Positions 16,275-25,464 of a DNA stretch of 64,000 nucleotides are shown one piece after another. Source of the DNA: Pseudomonas mendocina (lineage in GTDB: Bacteria; Pseudomonadota; Gammaproteobacteria; Pseudomonadales; Pseudomonadaceae); assembly GCF_003008615.1 (NCBI RefSeq), contig NZ_CP027657.1, positions 5,518,001-5,582,000 of the forward strand, read 5' to 3'. A model generated the notes under the pieces. That model had not been told where the DNA came from. It ran no database searches and saw only the letters and a list, made by a program, of their open reading frames with translations. The stretch's first letter is position 1, and the number at the start of each line of letters is the position of its first letter. Position numbers and translations under genes: made by a program.

Positions 16275-17702
16275 TCATCCGCCTGTCACCGCACTCCCCG
16301 CCTGGCGCCCCAGCCGGCGAAACAACACCCAGGAGCAGGCACATAGAACGCCGCACAGCAGCATGGTCAGGCTCAGGTCGGAGGCCTGGATTTCCGCGTG
16401 ACCGCGCAGGTTCATGATCGCGCTGAGCAACACCGCCGCCAGCCCCACGGCCAGGCTCATGCTCAGTTGCATGGACATCGCCGACAGGCTGCTGGCGCGG
16501 CTGGTCAACTCGACTGGTACGTCGGAGAAGGTCAACGCCCCCAGGGTGCTGAACTGCAGCGAACGGATGATGCCGCCGACGTAAAGCAGCAGGACGATCA
16601 GCCAGTACGGTGTCTGCGCCTCGAAGATCGCGCACAGAGCGATGGAGAAACCGGCCAGTAGCGAGTTCCCCATCAGCGTGCGACGGAAGCCGAAGCGTTT
16701 GACGATGCGCACCGAGAGAAACTTGATGGTCAGCGCCCCCGCTCCACCCGCCAAGGTCAGCAGACCAGCCACCAGAGGGCTGAGGCCGAAGCCGACCTGG
16801 AACAGCAGCACCAGCAGAAACGGCTGCGACGCACTGCCCAGACGAAACAGGTTGCCAGCCCAGATCGCCGTGGCGAAGGTCGGCACGCGCAGCAGGCGCA
16901 GGTCGATCAGCGGGTGCGCCACACGCCTCGCATGACGCACGTAAAGCGCCGCGCTGACGCTACCCAGCACCAGCAGCACGATGATCCAGCGGCTCGGCAG
17001 CAGACCGTGACCAATGGCCTCGAAGGCGAATACCAGGCTGGCCAGGCCAATGCCGCTGAGCAGGAAACCGCGGCCATCGAGTTGCGCCTCGGGTTGCGCA
17101 GGGTAATCGGGAAGGTGCCGCAGGATCATCGCGATACCGAGCACACCAATGGGCAGGTTGATCAGGAAGATCCAGTGCCACGACAGCACGCTGACCAATA
17201 GACCACCCAACGGCGGGCCGAGTACCGGCCCGATCAACGCGGGAATCGACAGGAACGCCATGGCCTGCAACAGATGCTCCCGGCGCGACCAGCGCAGCAG
17301 GATCACCTGCCCCACCGGTACCATCATCGCCCCGGACGCCCCCTGCAGCAGGCGTGACAGCGAGAGCTGCAGCAACGAAGTGGAAGTCGCGCAGGCCAGC
17401 GAGCTGAGCATGAACAGCACGATGGCGGCGACGAACACCCGTCGTGGCCCGAAGCGATCCGCCGCCCAACCGCTGACCGGAACGAACAGCGCCACCGCAA
17501 GCAGATACAGCGACACCACCAGATTCATGCGCACCGTCGGCTCGCCGAACTCCACCGCCATCTGCGGCAAGGCGGTGAGCACAGCAGTGGCGTCGAGCAG
17601 CTCCATGAACAGCGCACAGCCGATGATCAGCGGGACGGTGCGCCTGAATGGCGTCGAGATGGGTTCGGCCTGGTTGACCTCCAGAGGTTCTCTGCAACCC
17701 AC
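16275..17702 (-). CDS. MFS transporter, DHA2 (EmrB/QacA) drug-resistance family
   Basis: A 475-residue polytopic protein, probably 14 membrane helices. The first helices contain CALFMELLDATAVLTALPQMA (D-x-T-x-V motif C1 of 14-TMS pumps). Motif A is GWAADRFGPRRVF, and motif C is in the LGPPLGGLL stretch. It begins with GTG at 17702, two bases before the stop of the SfnB-like gene; no better start with a clear Shine-Dalgarno was seen, so the exact N-terminus is uncertain. As the last gene of the organosulfur operon it may export a by-product or toxic intermediate. Confidence 0.85.
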   Translation of the reverse strand: MGCREPLEVNQAEPISTPFRRTVPLIIGCALFMELLDATAVLTALPQMAVEFGEPTVRMNLVVSLYLLAVALFVPVSGWAADRFGPRRVFVAAIVLFMLSSLACATSTSLLQLSLSRLLQGASGAMMVPVGQVILLRWSRREHLLQAMAFLSIPALIGPVLGPPLGGLLVSVLSWHWIFLINLPIGVLGIAMILRHLPDYPAQPEAQLDGRGFLLSGIGLASLVFAFEAIGHGLLPSRWIIVLLVLGSVSAALYVRHARRVAHPLIDLRLLRVPTFATAIWAGNLFRLGSASQPFLLVLLFQVGFGLSPLVAGLLTLAGGAGALTIKFLSVRIVKRFGFRRTLMGNSLLAGFSIALCAIFEAQTPYWLIVLLLYVGGIIRSLQFSTLGALTFSDVPVELTSRASSLSAMSMQLSMSLAVGLAAVLLSAIMNLRGHAEIQASDLSLTMLLCGVLCACSWVLFRRLGRQAGSAVTGG

Positions 17703-17703
17703 C

Positions 17704-18987
17704 TCAGAACAACCCGGAAGCCGGCGGCTGGGTACCCTTGAGCTGCCAGGCGCCGACCACTGCCGCCTTCCAGTGGCGCGGGTTGTGGTTGGCCACGGTG
17801 CGTGCGTTGCGCCAGTGCCGGTCGAGGTTGTGCGCGCGCCCGGTGGTCGAGGCGCCGCCGACGTCGAACAGCAGCTCGCCAGCCTTCAGCGCCGACTCCA
17901 CCGCCAGGTACTGCGCCTGTGCCACGTCAATCGAGGCACGCGTGATCGCCTCCTGACTCAGCCCTTCGGCCCAGGCCGCGTCGATGCTTTCCGCGGCGCG
18001 CAGCACCAGCGCCTCGGCAGCGAAGGCACGGGCGGAGATTTCCCCCACCGAGTACTCCACGTAGGGATCGTCCACCGAGCGCGTGGCCGTGCTGTGCTTG
18101 ATCGGTCGTGCGTGCTCACGGGCAAAATGCACCGCATCGTTCAGCGCATTGCGAGCGATACCCGCCTCTACCGCCGCCAGGAACAGCTGCAGGAACGGCG
18201 TGACGATGGAACGCTGGCCCTCTTCGCCCAGGCGCTGGCGTATCTCATGCGGATGCACGAGCACGTTGTGCAGGTGGGTGGTGCCGCTGGCGGTGAGGCG
18301 CTGGCCCATGGCGTCGAAATCGTCGACCAGCTCCAGCCCCTCGCGATCACGCGGCAGGATGAACGACACCGGCTGCTCGTTCTCGTCCAGCGCCACGGCA
18401 CTGACCCAGTCGGCGTACAGCGAGCCGGTGCTGTAGTACTTGCTGCCATTGGCGCGGTAGTGCTCGCCTTCGCGCACGATGCGCGCGCTGATCGCGCCAT
18501 TGGCGCCGCCGATCTCCCAGCCGGCGTTGCCGAACACTTCGCCGGCCAGGTAACGCGGGAACCAGCGCTCGCGCTCCGCCTCACTGCCACGTACCAGCAA
18601 CCCCTCGATGAAGGAAAAGCTCGGACGCAGTGCCTGGGCGATATTGGAATCCACGGCGGCCAGGTCGACGACGAACTGCACCACCTCGCGCACGCTGGCG
18701 CCACTGCCACCGTAGGCCTGGGGAATGCGCCAGGTCAGCAGGCCATCGGCGGCCAGCTCACGGATCTGCTGTTGCGGCAGGAGGCGCTGGCGTTCGCGTT
18801 CGGCAACGCCCTCGGCAATCTTGCTCAGATGGCTCTCGGCACGACGTCGCAGGTCGGCGACGTCGAGGGTTTTGTTGACGCTGATGCTGCTGGCCTGAAG
18901 GCTCATATCGAATATCCCGATGCGGGGGGACTGCAGCGACGCGACGGTGCGCTGTGTCCCCGGACGTAGTTTCTTTCTCGTGCTCAT
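17704..18987 (-). CDS. SfnB/DszC-type flavin-dependent monooxygenase (acyl-CoA dehydrogenase fold)
   Basis: A 427-residue protein (400 if the internal ATG at 18906 is used) of the acyl-CoA dehydrogenase fold, but with the hallmarks of sulfur-oxidising monooxygenases of the SfnB/DszC group. These are DGLLTWRIPQAYGGSGAS, GSKYYSTGSLYADWV, the middle TASGTTHLHNV and the C-terminal LDRHWRNARTVANHNPRHWKAAVVG. Such enzymes use FMNH2 from a separate reductase to oxygenate sulfides or sulfinates. GGAG 7 bases before ATG 18987 supports the longer start; the shorter gives the more typical N-terminus. The gene is 48 bases downstream of the ATPase gene and is the second DszC-like enzyme of the operon. Confidence 0.85.
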   Translation of the reverse strand: MSTRKKLRPGTQRTVASLQSPRIGIFDMSLQASSISVNKTLDVADLRRRAESHLSKIAEGVAERERQRLLPQQQIRELAADGLLTWRIPQAYGGSGASVREVVQFVVDLAAVDSNIAQALRPSFSFIEGLLVRGSEAERERWFPRYLAGEVFGNAGWEIGGANGAISARIVREGEHYRANGSKYYSTGSLYADWVSAVALDENEQPVSFILPRDREGLELVDDFDAMGQRLTASGTTHLHNVLVHPHEIRQRLGEEGQRSIVTPFLQLFLAAVEAGIARNALNDAVHFAREHARPIKHSTATRSVDDPYVEYSVGEISARAFAAEALVLRAAESIDAAWAEGLSQEAITRASIDVAQAQYLAVESALKAGELLFDVGGASTTGRAHNLDRHWRNARTVANHNPRHWKAAVVGAWQLKGTQPPASGLF

Positions 18988-19035
18988 ACCCTGGCTCCGG
19001 CCAGTGCCTGAGCGATGGCGAACATCCCGAGCGGC

Positions 19036-20694
19036 TCAATGAGCAATCGCTTCGACACGAACGCCGCGCTCCTCATGGATGTACAGGAAGGGAATCGCTG
19101 CCAGCAGCGTGCGCGTGTAGGCATGCCGGGGCCGGGCGAACACCTCGCGCACCGGGCCGCTCTCCACCACCACACCGTCCTTCATCACCAGCACGCGGTC
19201 GCTGACCTGCTGCACCACGCCCAGGTCGTGGGAGATGAACAGGCAGGCCAGGCCCAGGCGCTGCTTGAGGTCGGCGAGCAACTGGAGAATCTGCGCCTGC
19301 ACCGACACGTCCAGCGCCGATACCGGCTCGTCACACACCAGTACGTCCGGCTCGGCAGCCAGGGCGCGGGCGATGGCGATGCGCTGACGCATGCCGCCGG
19401 AGAGTTCGATAGGCCGTCTCGCCAACAGCGCCGGGTCGAGCTGCACCAGACGCAGCAATTCCTCGGCGCGCTGGCGACGCGGCTCGCCACGCGGCACACC
19501 GGCCACCGCCAGCGCTTCGTCCAGCACCCGTTGCACGGTGTAGCGCGGGTCGAACGAGCTCAGCGGATCCTGGAACACCACCTGGATGCGCTTGCGCTCC
19601 TCGCGCTGCTGCCCGGACGACAGCTCGCGCCAGGGGCGGCCGCGCAGCAAGACCTGGCCGCCATCGGGTTTTTCCAGCGCCAGCAGCATGCGCGTCAGGG
19701 TGGTCTTGCCCGAGCCGGACTCGCCGACGATGCCCAAGGTCTCACCGGCGCGCAGGGTGAATGAGGTCGGCATCACCACCGTGCGCGACTGTCCGTCGGG
19801 GCCGACGAAGCGCTTGCTCAACTCGCGCGCCTCGACCACCGTCTGCCGCTCGGCGAAGGCGTCGGCGTTGTCGCTGGTCAGTGCTGGGTCGCGCCGCACG
19901 TGCACCGCCGCCGCTGCGCGCAGCAGACTCTTGGTATAAGCCTCGCGCGGCGCGTAGAGCACCTGTTCGACCGGCCCCTGCTCGATGATCTCGCCATGGC
20001 GCATCACCGCCACGCGGTCGGCCAGGCGCGACACCACGGCCATGTCGTGGCTGACCACCAGCATCGCCCGTTCCTGACTGCGCAGCGAGATCAGCAGATC
20101 CATCACCTGCGCCTGCACCGTGGCATCGAGCGCAGTGGTTGGCTCGTCGGCGATCAGCAGATCCGGCTCGCAGGCGATGGCCGAAGCGATCAGCGCGCGC
20201 TGGCGCAAACCACCGGATAGCTGGTGCGGGTACTGGCGGGCACGCAGCTCCGGCTGCGGCACGCCAACCGCACGCAACAGCTCGATGATCCGCTCCTCGC
20301 GCTGCTCACGGGTCAGCTCAGTATGCAAACGCAGCGCCTCGTCGATCTCACGGCCAATCGGACGCAGCGGGTCGAGCGAACCGAGGGCATCCTGCATGAC
20401 GAAGCCGATGCGCCCACCGCGGATACTCTGCCAATCACGTCCACGGCAAGTGAGCAGATCCTGCTCGTCGAAACGCAGGCGCGCCGCCTGTATCCGTGCG
20501 CCCTGCCCGGCCAGGCCGACCAGGGTACGCGAGGTAACGCTCTTGCCCGAGCCGGACTCGCCGACCAACGCCAGACACTCGCCCCGGTAGAGCTGGAAGG
20601 ACACGCCCTTGACCACCGGCGCCGCGCCGGCAAAACCAACACGCAGGTCGCTGACGTCGATCAGCGGGGCGATGGGAGAAATCAGCGTGGTCAT
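19036..20694 (-). CDS. Oligopeptide-type ABC importer ATPase, two fused NBDs (DppDF/GsiA-like)
   Basis: A 552-residue protein with two complete ATPase domains. Domain 1: Walker A LVGESGSGKSVTS (about residue 45), signature LSGGLRQRALIASAIA, Walker B LLIADEPTTALD. Domain 2: Walker [14 protein letters not shown] (about 325), signature LSGGMRQRIAIARALA, Walker B VLVCDEPVSALD. This fused DF arrangement is common in importers for peptides, glutathione and similar solutes. The start overlaps the permease stop (ATGA). It should energise the two permeases at 20691 and 25461 and serve both binding lipoproteins (26390 and 31029). Confidence 0.92.
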   Translation of the reverse strand: MTTLISPIAPLIDVSDLRVGFAGAAPVVKGVSFQLYRGECLALVGESGSGKSVTSRTLVGLAGQGARIQAARLRFDEQDLLTCRGRDWQSIRGGRIGFVMQDALGSLDPLRPIGREIDEALRLHTELTREQREERIIELLRAVGVPQPELRARQYPHQLSGGLRQRALIASAIACEPDLLIADEPTTALDATVQAQVMDLLISLRSQERAMLVVSHDMAVVSRLADRVAVMRHGEIIEQGPVEQVLYAPREAYTKSLLRAAAAVHVRRDPALTSDNADAFAERQTVVEARELSKRFVGPDGQSRTVVMPTSFTLRAGETLGIVGESGSGKTTLTRMLLALEKPDGGQVLLRGRPWRELSSGQQREERKRIQVVFQDPLSSFDPRYTVQRVLDEALAVAGVPRGEPRRQRAEELLRLVQLDPALLARRPIELSGGMRQRIAIARALAAEPDVLVCDEPVSALDVSVQAQILQLLADLKQRLGLACLFISHDLGVVQQVSDRVLVMKDGVVVESGPVREVFARPRHAYTRTLLAAIPFLYIHEERGVRVEAIAH

Positions 20695-21575
20695 AGCGCC
20701 TTGCCCTCGCTGTGGCGCAACAGCGCGCGGCCCAGTGCGGTGATCGCCACCACGGTCAGGGTCACGGCGATGCCGGGCGCGGCCACCAGCCACCAGGCGT
20801 TGGCCAGGAAGTTGCGCCCCACGGAGAGCATCGCCCCCCACTCCGGCGCGGGTGGCGGCGCACCGAAGCCGAGGAAGCTCAGCGAGGCGCCGGCGGCGAT
20901 GTTGCCGCCAACGCTGATGGTGGCGAGGATCAGGATCGGCTTGATCGCATTGGGCAGCACATGCCGCAGGATCACCAGCAGGCGCGACAGACCGAGCGTC
21001 AGCGCCGCCTCGACATAGGGCGCGCGGCGCACCACCAGGGTCTGCGCACGCACCATGCGGGCGAAACGCGGAATGCCGGCGATACCGATGGCGATCACCG
21101 CGTTGAGCATGCCCTGCCCCCAGAAGGTGATGATCAGCAGCGCCAGCAGCAGATCGGGAAAGGCCAGCAGCACGTCGATGAACCGCATGATCGCCGCGTC
21201 CAGCCAGCGGTGGCCAAGCCCGGCAGCCAGGCCCAGCAGCACGCCGCCGACCAGAGCGATGACGGTGGCCGCCACGCCCATCAGCAGCGACGCACGGGCG
21301 CCGTGCACCAGGCGCGCAAGCACATCGCGGCCGTTCTCGTCGGTACCCAGCCAGTGCGCCGCGCTCGGTGCACGGAAGGCATCGCGGGCGCTGGCAGCCA
21401 GCGGGTCGCTGTGCACCAGCCAGCTCGGCTCGATGCTGGCCAGCACCAGCAATGTCACGAACAACCCGGCCAGCAGCAATCCAGGGCGACGCAGCGCCGG
21501 CAGCGACCAGGCTGGCAAGCGCAGGCGCGCACTCGGACGCTCGGCGCCGAACACATCGGAAGAGGAAAGACTCAT
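20691..21575 (-). CDS. ABC importer permease, DppC type
   Basis: A 294-residue permease with an N-terminal helix after a short cytoplasmic segment, then the DppC core. It has HWLGTDENGRDVLARLVHGARASL near residue 95, the permease loop EAALTLGLSRLLVILRHVLPNAIKPILI (EAA motif) and LGFGAPPPAPEWGAMLS near the end. All are standard for the C permease of dipeptide/nickel/glutathione importers. Its partner B permease is not adjacent but about 3.9 kb upstream, separated by three enzyme genes. The ATG at 21575 is supported by GGAG 9 bases before. Confidence 0.91.
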   Translation of the reverse strand: MSLSSSDVFGAERPSARLRLPAWSLPALRRPGLLLAGLFVTLLVLASIEPSWLVHSDPLAASARDAFRAPSAAHWLGTDENGRDVLARLVHGARASLLMGVAATVIALVGGVLLGLAAGLGHRWLDAAIMRFIDVLLAFPDLLLALLIITFWGQGMLNAVIAIGIAGIPRFARMVRAQTLVVRRAPYVEAALTLGLSRLLVILRHVLPNAIKPILILATISVGGNIAAGASLSFLGFGAPPPAPEWGAMLSVGRNFLANAWWLVAAPGIAVTLTVVAITALGRALLRHSEGKAL

Positions 21576-21594
21576 GACAGGCTTCTCCACGGTC

Positions 21595-22650
21595 TCAGGG
21601 CGCCGGGTTGGGCAGGCGGGCATGGATGGCACTGAGCGCCGTCAGCAATTCGTCATCGAGCGGCAACGCCAGGCTGTCCAGGTTCTCCTGCAACTGCGCC
21701 AGGCTGGTGGCGCCGCTCAGTGCGCTGGTAACGAATGGCCGACTGGTGACGAAGGCCAGCGCCAGCTGTGCCGGCGACAGATCGCGGCTGCGCGCCAGCT
21801 CGACGTATGCACGCACCGCACGCTGCGCCTCTGCACTGGCGTAGCGGGCGAAACGTCCATAGGGAGAACCCTCTGACAATCGCGCCCCCACTGGCTGCGC
21901 GCCGTCGAGGTACTTGCCGCTGAGCACGCCGAAAGCGATCGGCGAATAGGCCAGCAACCCGACGCCTTCGCGATGGCTGTACTCGGCCAGACCGACCTCG
22001 TACAGGCGGTTGAGCAGACTGTACGGATTCTGGATGCTGACGATGCGTGGCAAGCCCAGGCGTTCGGCAGCCTTGAGAAACTGCCCCACACCCCAGGGCG
22101 TCTCGTTGGACACGCCGATATGGCGGATCAACCCCTCCTTCACCAGCTCGGCGAGCGCCGCCAGCGTCTCTTCGATGGCCACGCTTTCTTCGTCATCGAC
22201 CCAGGGATAGTCACGCAGGCCGAAGAAGTTGGTGCTGCGATCCGGCCAGTGCAGCTGGTAGAGGTCGAGGTAATCGGTCTGCAGGCGGTCGAGGCTGCCT
22301 TGCAATGCAGCGCGCAGGTTCTTCGCATCGTGGTGCGACTTGCCGTCACGAATGTGGTTCTGCGATGGCGTACGCGCCGGGCCGACCGCCTTGCTGGCCA
22401 GCACGATGTCCTGGCGGCGCTTGCTCCTGGCCAGCCAGGAGCCGATGAAACGCTCGGTGCTGCCCCAGGTGTCGGCACGGGTCGGCGTGGGGTACATCTC
22501 GGCGGTGTCCACCAGGTTGACGCCCTGGGACAGCGCATAGTCGAGTTGCTGGTGGGCGTCGGCTTCACTGTTCTGGTGACCCCAGGTCATGGTGCCGAGA
22601 CCGATGACGCTGACCTGGATGCCACTGTTGCCGAGTGGGCGGTATTTCAT
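21595..22650 (-). CDS. Aldo/keto reductase, Tas-like
   Basis: A 351-residue AKR of the Tas subgroup. The N-terminus is MKYRPLGNSGIQVSVIGLGTMTWG, followed by NLVDTAEMYP with WGSTERFIGSWLA, catalytic Lys in IVLASKAVG, His in DYLDLYQLHWPDRSTNFFG, and SALSGATSLAQL in the cofactor site. It sits inside the transport operon between an LLM monooxygenase and the C permease. AKRs would reduce the aldehyde or ketone released when a sulfur compound is oxidatively cleaved, or take part in redox supply. Both are inference. Confidence 0.88.
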   Translation of the reverse strand: MKYRPLGNSGIQVSVIGLGTMTWGHQNSEADAHQQLDYALSQGVNLVDTAEMYPTPTRADTWGSTERFIGSWLARSKRRQDIVLASKAVGPARTPSQNHIRDGKSHHDAKNLRAALQGSLDRLQTDYLDLYQLHWPDRSTNFFGLRDYPWVDDEESVAIEETLAALAELVKEGLIRHIGVSNETPWGVGQFLKAAERLGLPRIVSIQNPYSLLNRLYEVGLAEYSHREGVGLLAYSPIAFGVLSGKYLDGAQPVGARLSEGSPYGRFARYASAEAQRAVRAYVELARSRDLSPAQLALAFVTSRPFVTSALSGATSLAQLQENLDSLALPLDDELLTALSAIHARLPNPAP

Positions 22651-22681
22651 GGATGTGTCTCACGCAATGGCGGTTGTTTGT

Positions 22682-22706
22682 GTAGGGCGGGTGCAACCCG
22701 CCCTAC
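22682..22706. repeat. GTAGGG hairpin with perfect 11-bp stem
   Basis: GTAGGGCGGGT and its exact complement ACCCGCCCTAC surround a three-base loop, in the gap between the aldo/keto reductase start and the LLM monooxygenase stop. In RNA this would be a very stable hairpin inside the operon. It may set differential stability of up- and downstream mRNA segments. The GTAG foot marks it as REP-like. Confidence 0.85.
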
Positions 22707-22720
22707 GAGTTCGTAATCGT

Positions 22721-24067
22721 TCAGGCCGAAACGGCCTGGTTGGTGCGCTCGTACTGGCTACGCGGGTGTGGCAAGCCCAGGTGGTCACGCAAGGTGCTGC
22801 CGGCGTACTCGTGGCGGAAAACGCCGCGTTTGCGCAGCAACGGCACCACTTCGTCGACGAACACCTCGACGCCGGAGGGGAACATGTCCGGCATGATGTT
22901 GAAGCCGTCGGCGGCGCCGGCCAGGAACCACTGCTCGAGGCTGTCGGCGACCTGCTCAGGGGTACCGACGATCAGCCGGTGGCCGACCAGAATGCGCCGT
23001 GACAGCTCACGCACGCTGAGCTTCTCGCGTCGCGCCAGGTTCAGTTGCGCTTCGAGGAAACCGTGCGAGCCCTTGAACTCGCTGACCGGGCCGATGCGCT
23101 GCCAGGGCAGCTCGGCGTCCAGGTCGAGTTCGTCCAGTGGAATGCCGATGCGAAAGGCAATCTGCTGGGCCAAGGTGCTCTCGCCCAGGTAAGCGTTGAG
23201 GCGGTCGAACCGCGCCTGGGCCTCGGCCTCGGTGCTACCGATAACGGTGGACAACCCCGGCATGATCTTCAGGTGCTCGGGGTTACGCCCCCAGGCCCGG
23301 GCACGATTCTTCATCTCCTGGTAGAACGCCAGACCGTCGGCCAGGGTGGTCTGGGTGGTGAAAATGGCGTCGGCGTAGCGCGAACCGAGCGTCTTGCCGC
23401 CTTCGGACGAGCCGGCCTGGACGATCACCGGGCGGCCCTGCGGCGAACGCGAGACATTCAACGGCCCGCGCACCGAGAAGTGCTGGCCGACGTGGTCGAT
23501 GGTGTGAACCTTGGCCGGGTCGGCGAACACGCCACGGGCGGCATCGCCGACGATGGCATCGTCTTCCCAGCTGTCCCAGAGCTTCTGCACCACCTCGACG
23601 AACTCCTCGGCCCGCCCGTAGCGCTCGGCATGCAATGCGGAACCGGCCTGGCCGAAGTTCTGCGCAGCAGCGTCGTTGTAGGTGGTGACCACGTTCCAGG
23701 CCGCACGTCCACCGCTGAGGTGATCCACCGAGGCCAGGCGACGGGCCAGGTTGTAGGGGTCGTTGAAGGTGCTCGATGCGGTGGCGATCACGCCGATATG
23801 CCGCGTAGCCAGGGCGATGGCCGTCAGCAGTACGGTCGGCTCCAGCCGACCGGAAGGCTGGCGTGACACGTCACCGGCCAGCGCCGGGCCATCGGCGAGG
23901 AAGATCGCATCCAGGGTGCCGCGCTCGGAAACCCGGGCGATATGGGTGAAATAGTCGAGATCGGTCAAGGCACCGGCCGGTGCCTCGGCCTCGCGCCAGG
24001 CAGCCGAGTGGGCGCCGAAGCCGAGGATGTTCATGCCGATGCTCATCTGCCGCTTGCTGCTGCTCAT
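22721..24067 (-). CDS. LLM-class FMN-dependent monooxygenase, NtaA/SnaA/DszA family
   Basis: A 448-residue two-component monooxygenase. It starts MSIGMNILGFGAHSAAWR. Family landmarks are DHLSGGRAAWNVVTTYN, RYGRAEEFVEVVQKLWDSW, VRGPLNVSRSPQGRPVIVQAGSSEGG and the C-terminal GFNIMPDMFPSGVEVFVDEVVPLLRKRG. The family includes DszA (dibenzothiophene sulfone), NtaA and dimethyl-sulfide monooxygenase; all need reduced FMN from a partner reductase. The start overlaps the stop of the DszC-like gene (ATGA). A coupled DszC-like/DszA-like pair suggests stepwise S-oxidation followed by C-S cleavage. No flavin reductase gene is in this operon. Confidence 0.9.
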   Translation of the reverse strand: MSSSKRQMSIGMNILGFGAHSAAWREAEAPAGALTDLDYFTHIARVSERGTLDAIFLADGPALAGDVSRQPSGRLEPTVLLTAIALATRHIGVIATASSTFNDPYNLARRLASVDHLSGGRAAWNVVTTYNDAAAQNFGQAGSALHAERYGRAEEFVEVVQKLWDSWEDDAIVGDAARGVFADPAKVHTIDHVGQHFSVRGPLNVSRSPQGRPVIVQAGSSEGGKTLGSRYADAIFTTQTTLADGLAFYQEMKNRARAWGRNPEHLKIMPGLSTVIGSTEAEAQARFDRLNAYLGESTLAQQIAFRIGIPLDELDLDAELPWQRIGPVSEFKGSHGFLEAQLNLARREKLSVRELSRRILVGHRLIVGTPEQVADSLEQWFLAGAADGFNIMPDMFPSGVEVFVDEVVPLLRKRGVFRHEYAGSTLRDHLGLPHPRSQYERTNQAVSA

Positions 24068-25464
24068 GCCAGATCCCCCTCGTTGACTGCCGGTTGTACT
24101 GGCTGCTCCTTGTCCTTCGCCTTGGCTTCGGCGAAGCGCTCGGCCCAGGCTTTGCTCGGCACGGTGCCGTTGAGGTAGTAATCGCCCAGGTAGGCCTCGC
24201 GCAGGATCGCCGGGTTGTGCGACGCCAGGGTGCGCGCATTGCGCCAGTGCCGATCGAGGCGCCGCTCGCTGCTTGCAGCGGAGGCACCACCGACTTCGAA
24301 CAACAGCGTGGTGGCCTCCAGCACCTGGCCGATCACCACCTGCTGCGCCTGGTACGTGCGTATATCGGCCTCGGCGTACTGCTCGGCCGTGGCCTGGCCA
24401 GCCAGGTAGGCGTGCCACAGCTCGTCCAGGCTGCGCGACACCTTCTCCACCACCGCCTCGCTGGCGAAGGCCAGGCTCGACAGGCGGCCGACCACCCGCT
24501 GCACCAGCGGGTCCTGCCGCGGGCTGGACTGCCCGGGAATGCCGAAGGTGCGCGTGCGCCCCTGGACGAAAGCGATGGCGTCGCGCTGCACGGCGCGGGC
24601 GATGCCGGCCAGGGTGGCCAGGTGTACCTGCTGGTAGAAGGCGCTGATGTAGGAGTCGGTTCTGCCCTCACCCAGCTTGAAGCGGCGGAAGATCTGCTCA
24701 TCCCTGACCTCGACCCGCTCGAAACGGGTGGTGCCGCTGGCGGTCAGACGCTGGCCGAACCCGTCCCAGTCGTCCAGCCGGGTGACGCCGGGCGCCGTGG
24801 TCGGCACGGCAATGGCCACGTGCTCGTCGCCCTGGTTGGCCGACACGGCGATCCAGTCGGCATACAGGGTACCGGTACAGTAGTACTTCTCGCCGTCGAG
24901 CAGCCAGCGCCCGCCGTCTTCGGTCAGATTGACGCTGTTGCCGGTGGTTTCGGTGCGCTCGGCCATTGCCGCGCCGAACAGCTCACCCGCAACCACGCGC
25001 TGGAACCAGCGCGCGTTGCCCTGCTCGTCCTCGTCATTGAGGCGCCCCTCGACGAAACCGAAGTGTGCGCGGAAGATCTGCGGCAGGTTGGAATCGGCCT
25101 CGGCCAGGCGGCTGACCAGGCGGAACAGCTGCTCCAGGCTGGCGCCGAAGCCGCCGTGACGCTGCGGTACGCGCAGACGGCCAAAGCCGGCATCGCGCAG
25201 CCAGTCCACCGCGTCGTAAGGCAGCTCGCGATGCTGCTCACGGGCGATGGCGCCTTCGGCGATGCGCTCGAAGACAGGTTGGAAAATACTCAGCAGATGC
25301 GCATCGCTGGGCGATGCAGCCTGCTCGTCGAGCGCCGCGTGGGACGTATCGGCTTCGCTGAAGATCATCTCGGAGTCCTTGCTAATAGCGGAAAGTTGCA
25401 GTGATGACGACTCGTCAAACAAGGCACGCAAGTGGCTCAGGGCGGTCACGCTGTTCATGCTCAT
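24064..25464 (-). CDS. DszC-like flavin monooxygenase (acyl-CoA dehydrogenase fold)
   Basis: A 466-residue enzyme, paralogous to the one at 17704. It has FGRLRVPQRHGGFGASLEQ, DGEKYYCTGTLYADWIAVSA, RLTASGTTRFERV, ATTLLFEVGGASAASSERRLDRHWRNARTLASHNP and a short charged tail. These mark the S-oxygenating branch of the fold (DszC, SfnB, MsuC-like). ATG 25464 overlaps the permease stop but has a weak Shine-Dalgarno; an in-frame ATG at 25368 with AAGGA seven bases before it may be the real start and would drop a low-complexity 32-residue leader. Together with the LLM enzyme it likely oxidises an imported thioether or sulfone. Confidence 0.87.
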   Translation of the reverse strand: MSMNSVTALSHLRALFDESSSLQLSAISKDSEMIFSEADTSHAALDEQAASPSDAHLLSIFQPVFERIAEGAIAREQHRELPYDAVDWLRDAGFGRLRVPQRHGGFGASLEQLFRLVSRLAEADSNLPQIFRAHFGFVEGRLNDEDEQGNARWFQRVVAGELFGAAMAERTETTGNSVNLTEDGGRWLLDGEKYYCTGTLYADWIAVSANQGDEHVAIAVPTTAPGVTRLDDWDGFGQRLTASGTTRFERVEVRDEQIFRRFKLGEGRTDSYISAFYQQVHLATLAGIARAVQRDAIAFVQGRTRTFGIPGQSSPRQDPLVQRVVGRLSSLAFASEAVVEKVSRSLDELWHAYLAGQATAEQYAEADIRTYQAQQVVIGQVLEATTLLFEVGGASAASSERRLDRHWRNARTLASHNPAILREAYLGDYYLNGTVPSKAWAERFAEAKAKDKEQPVQPAVNEGDLA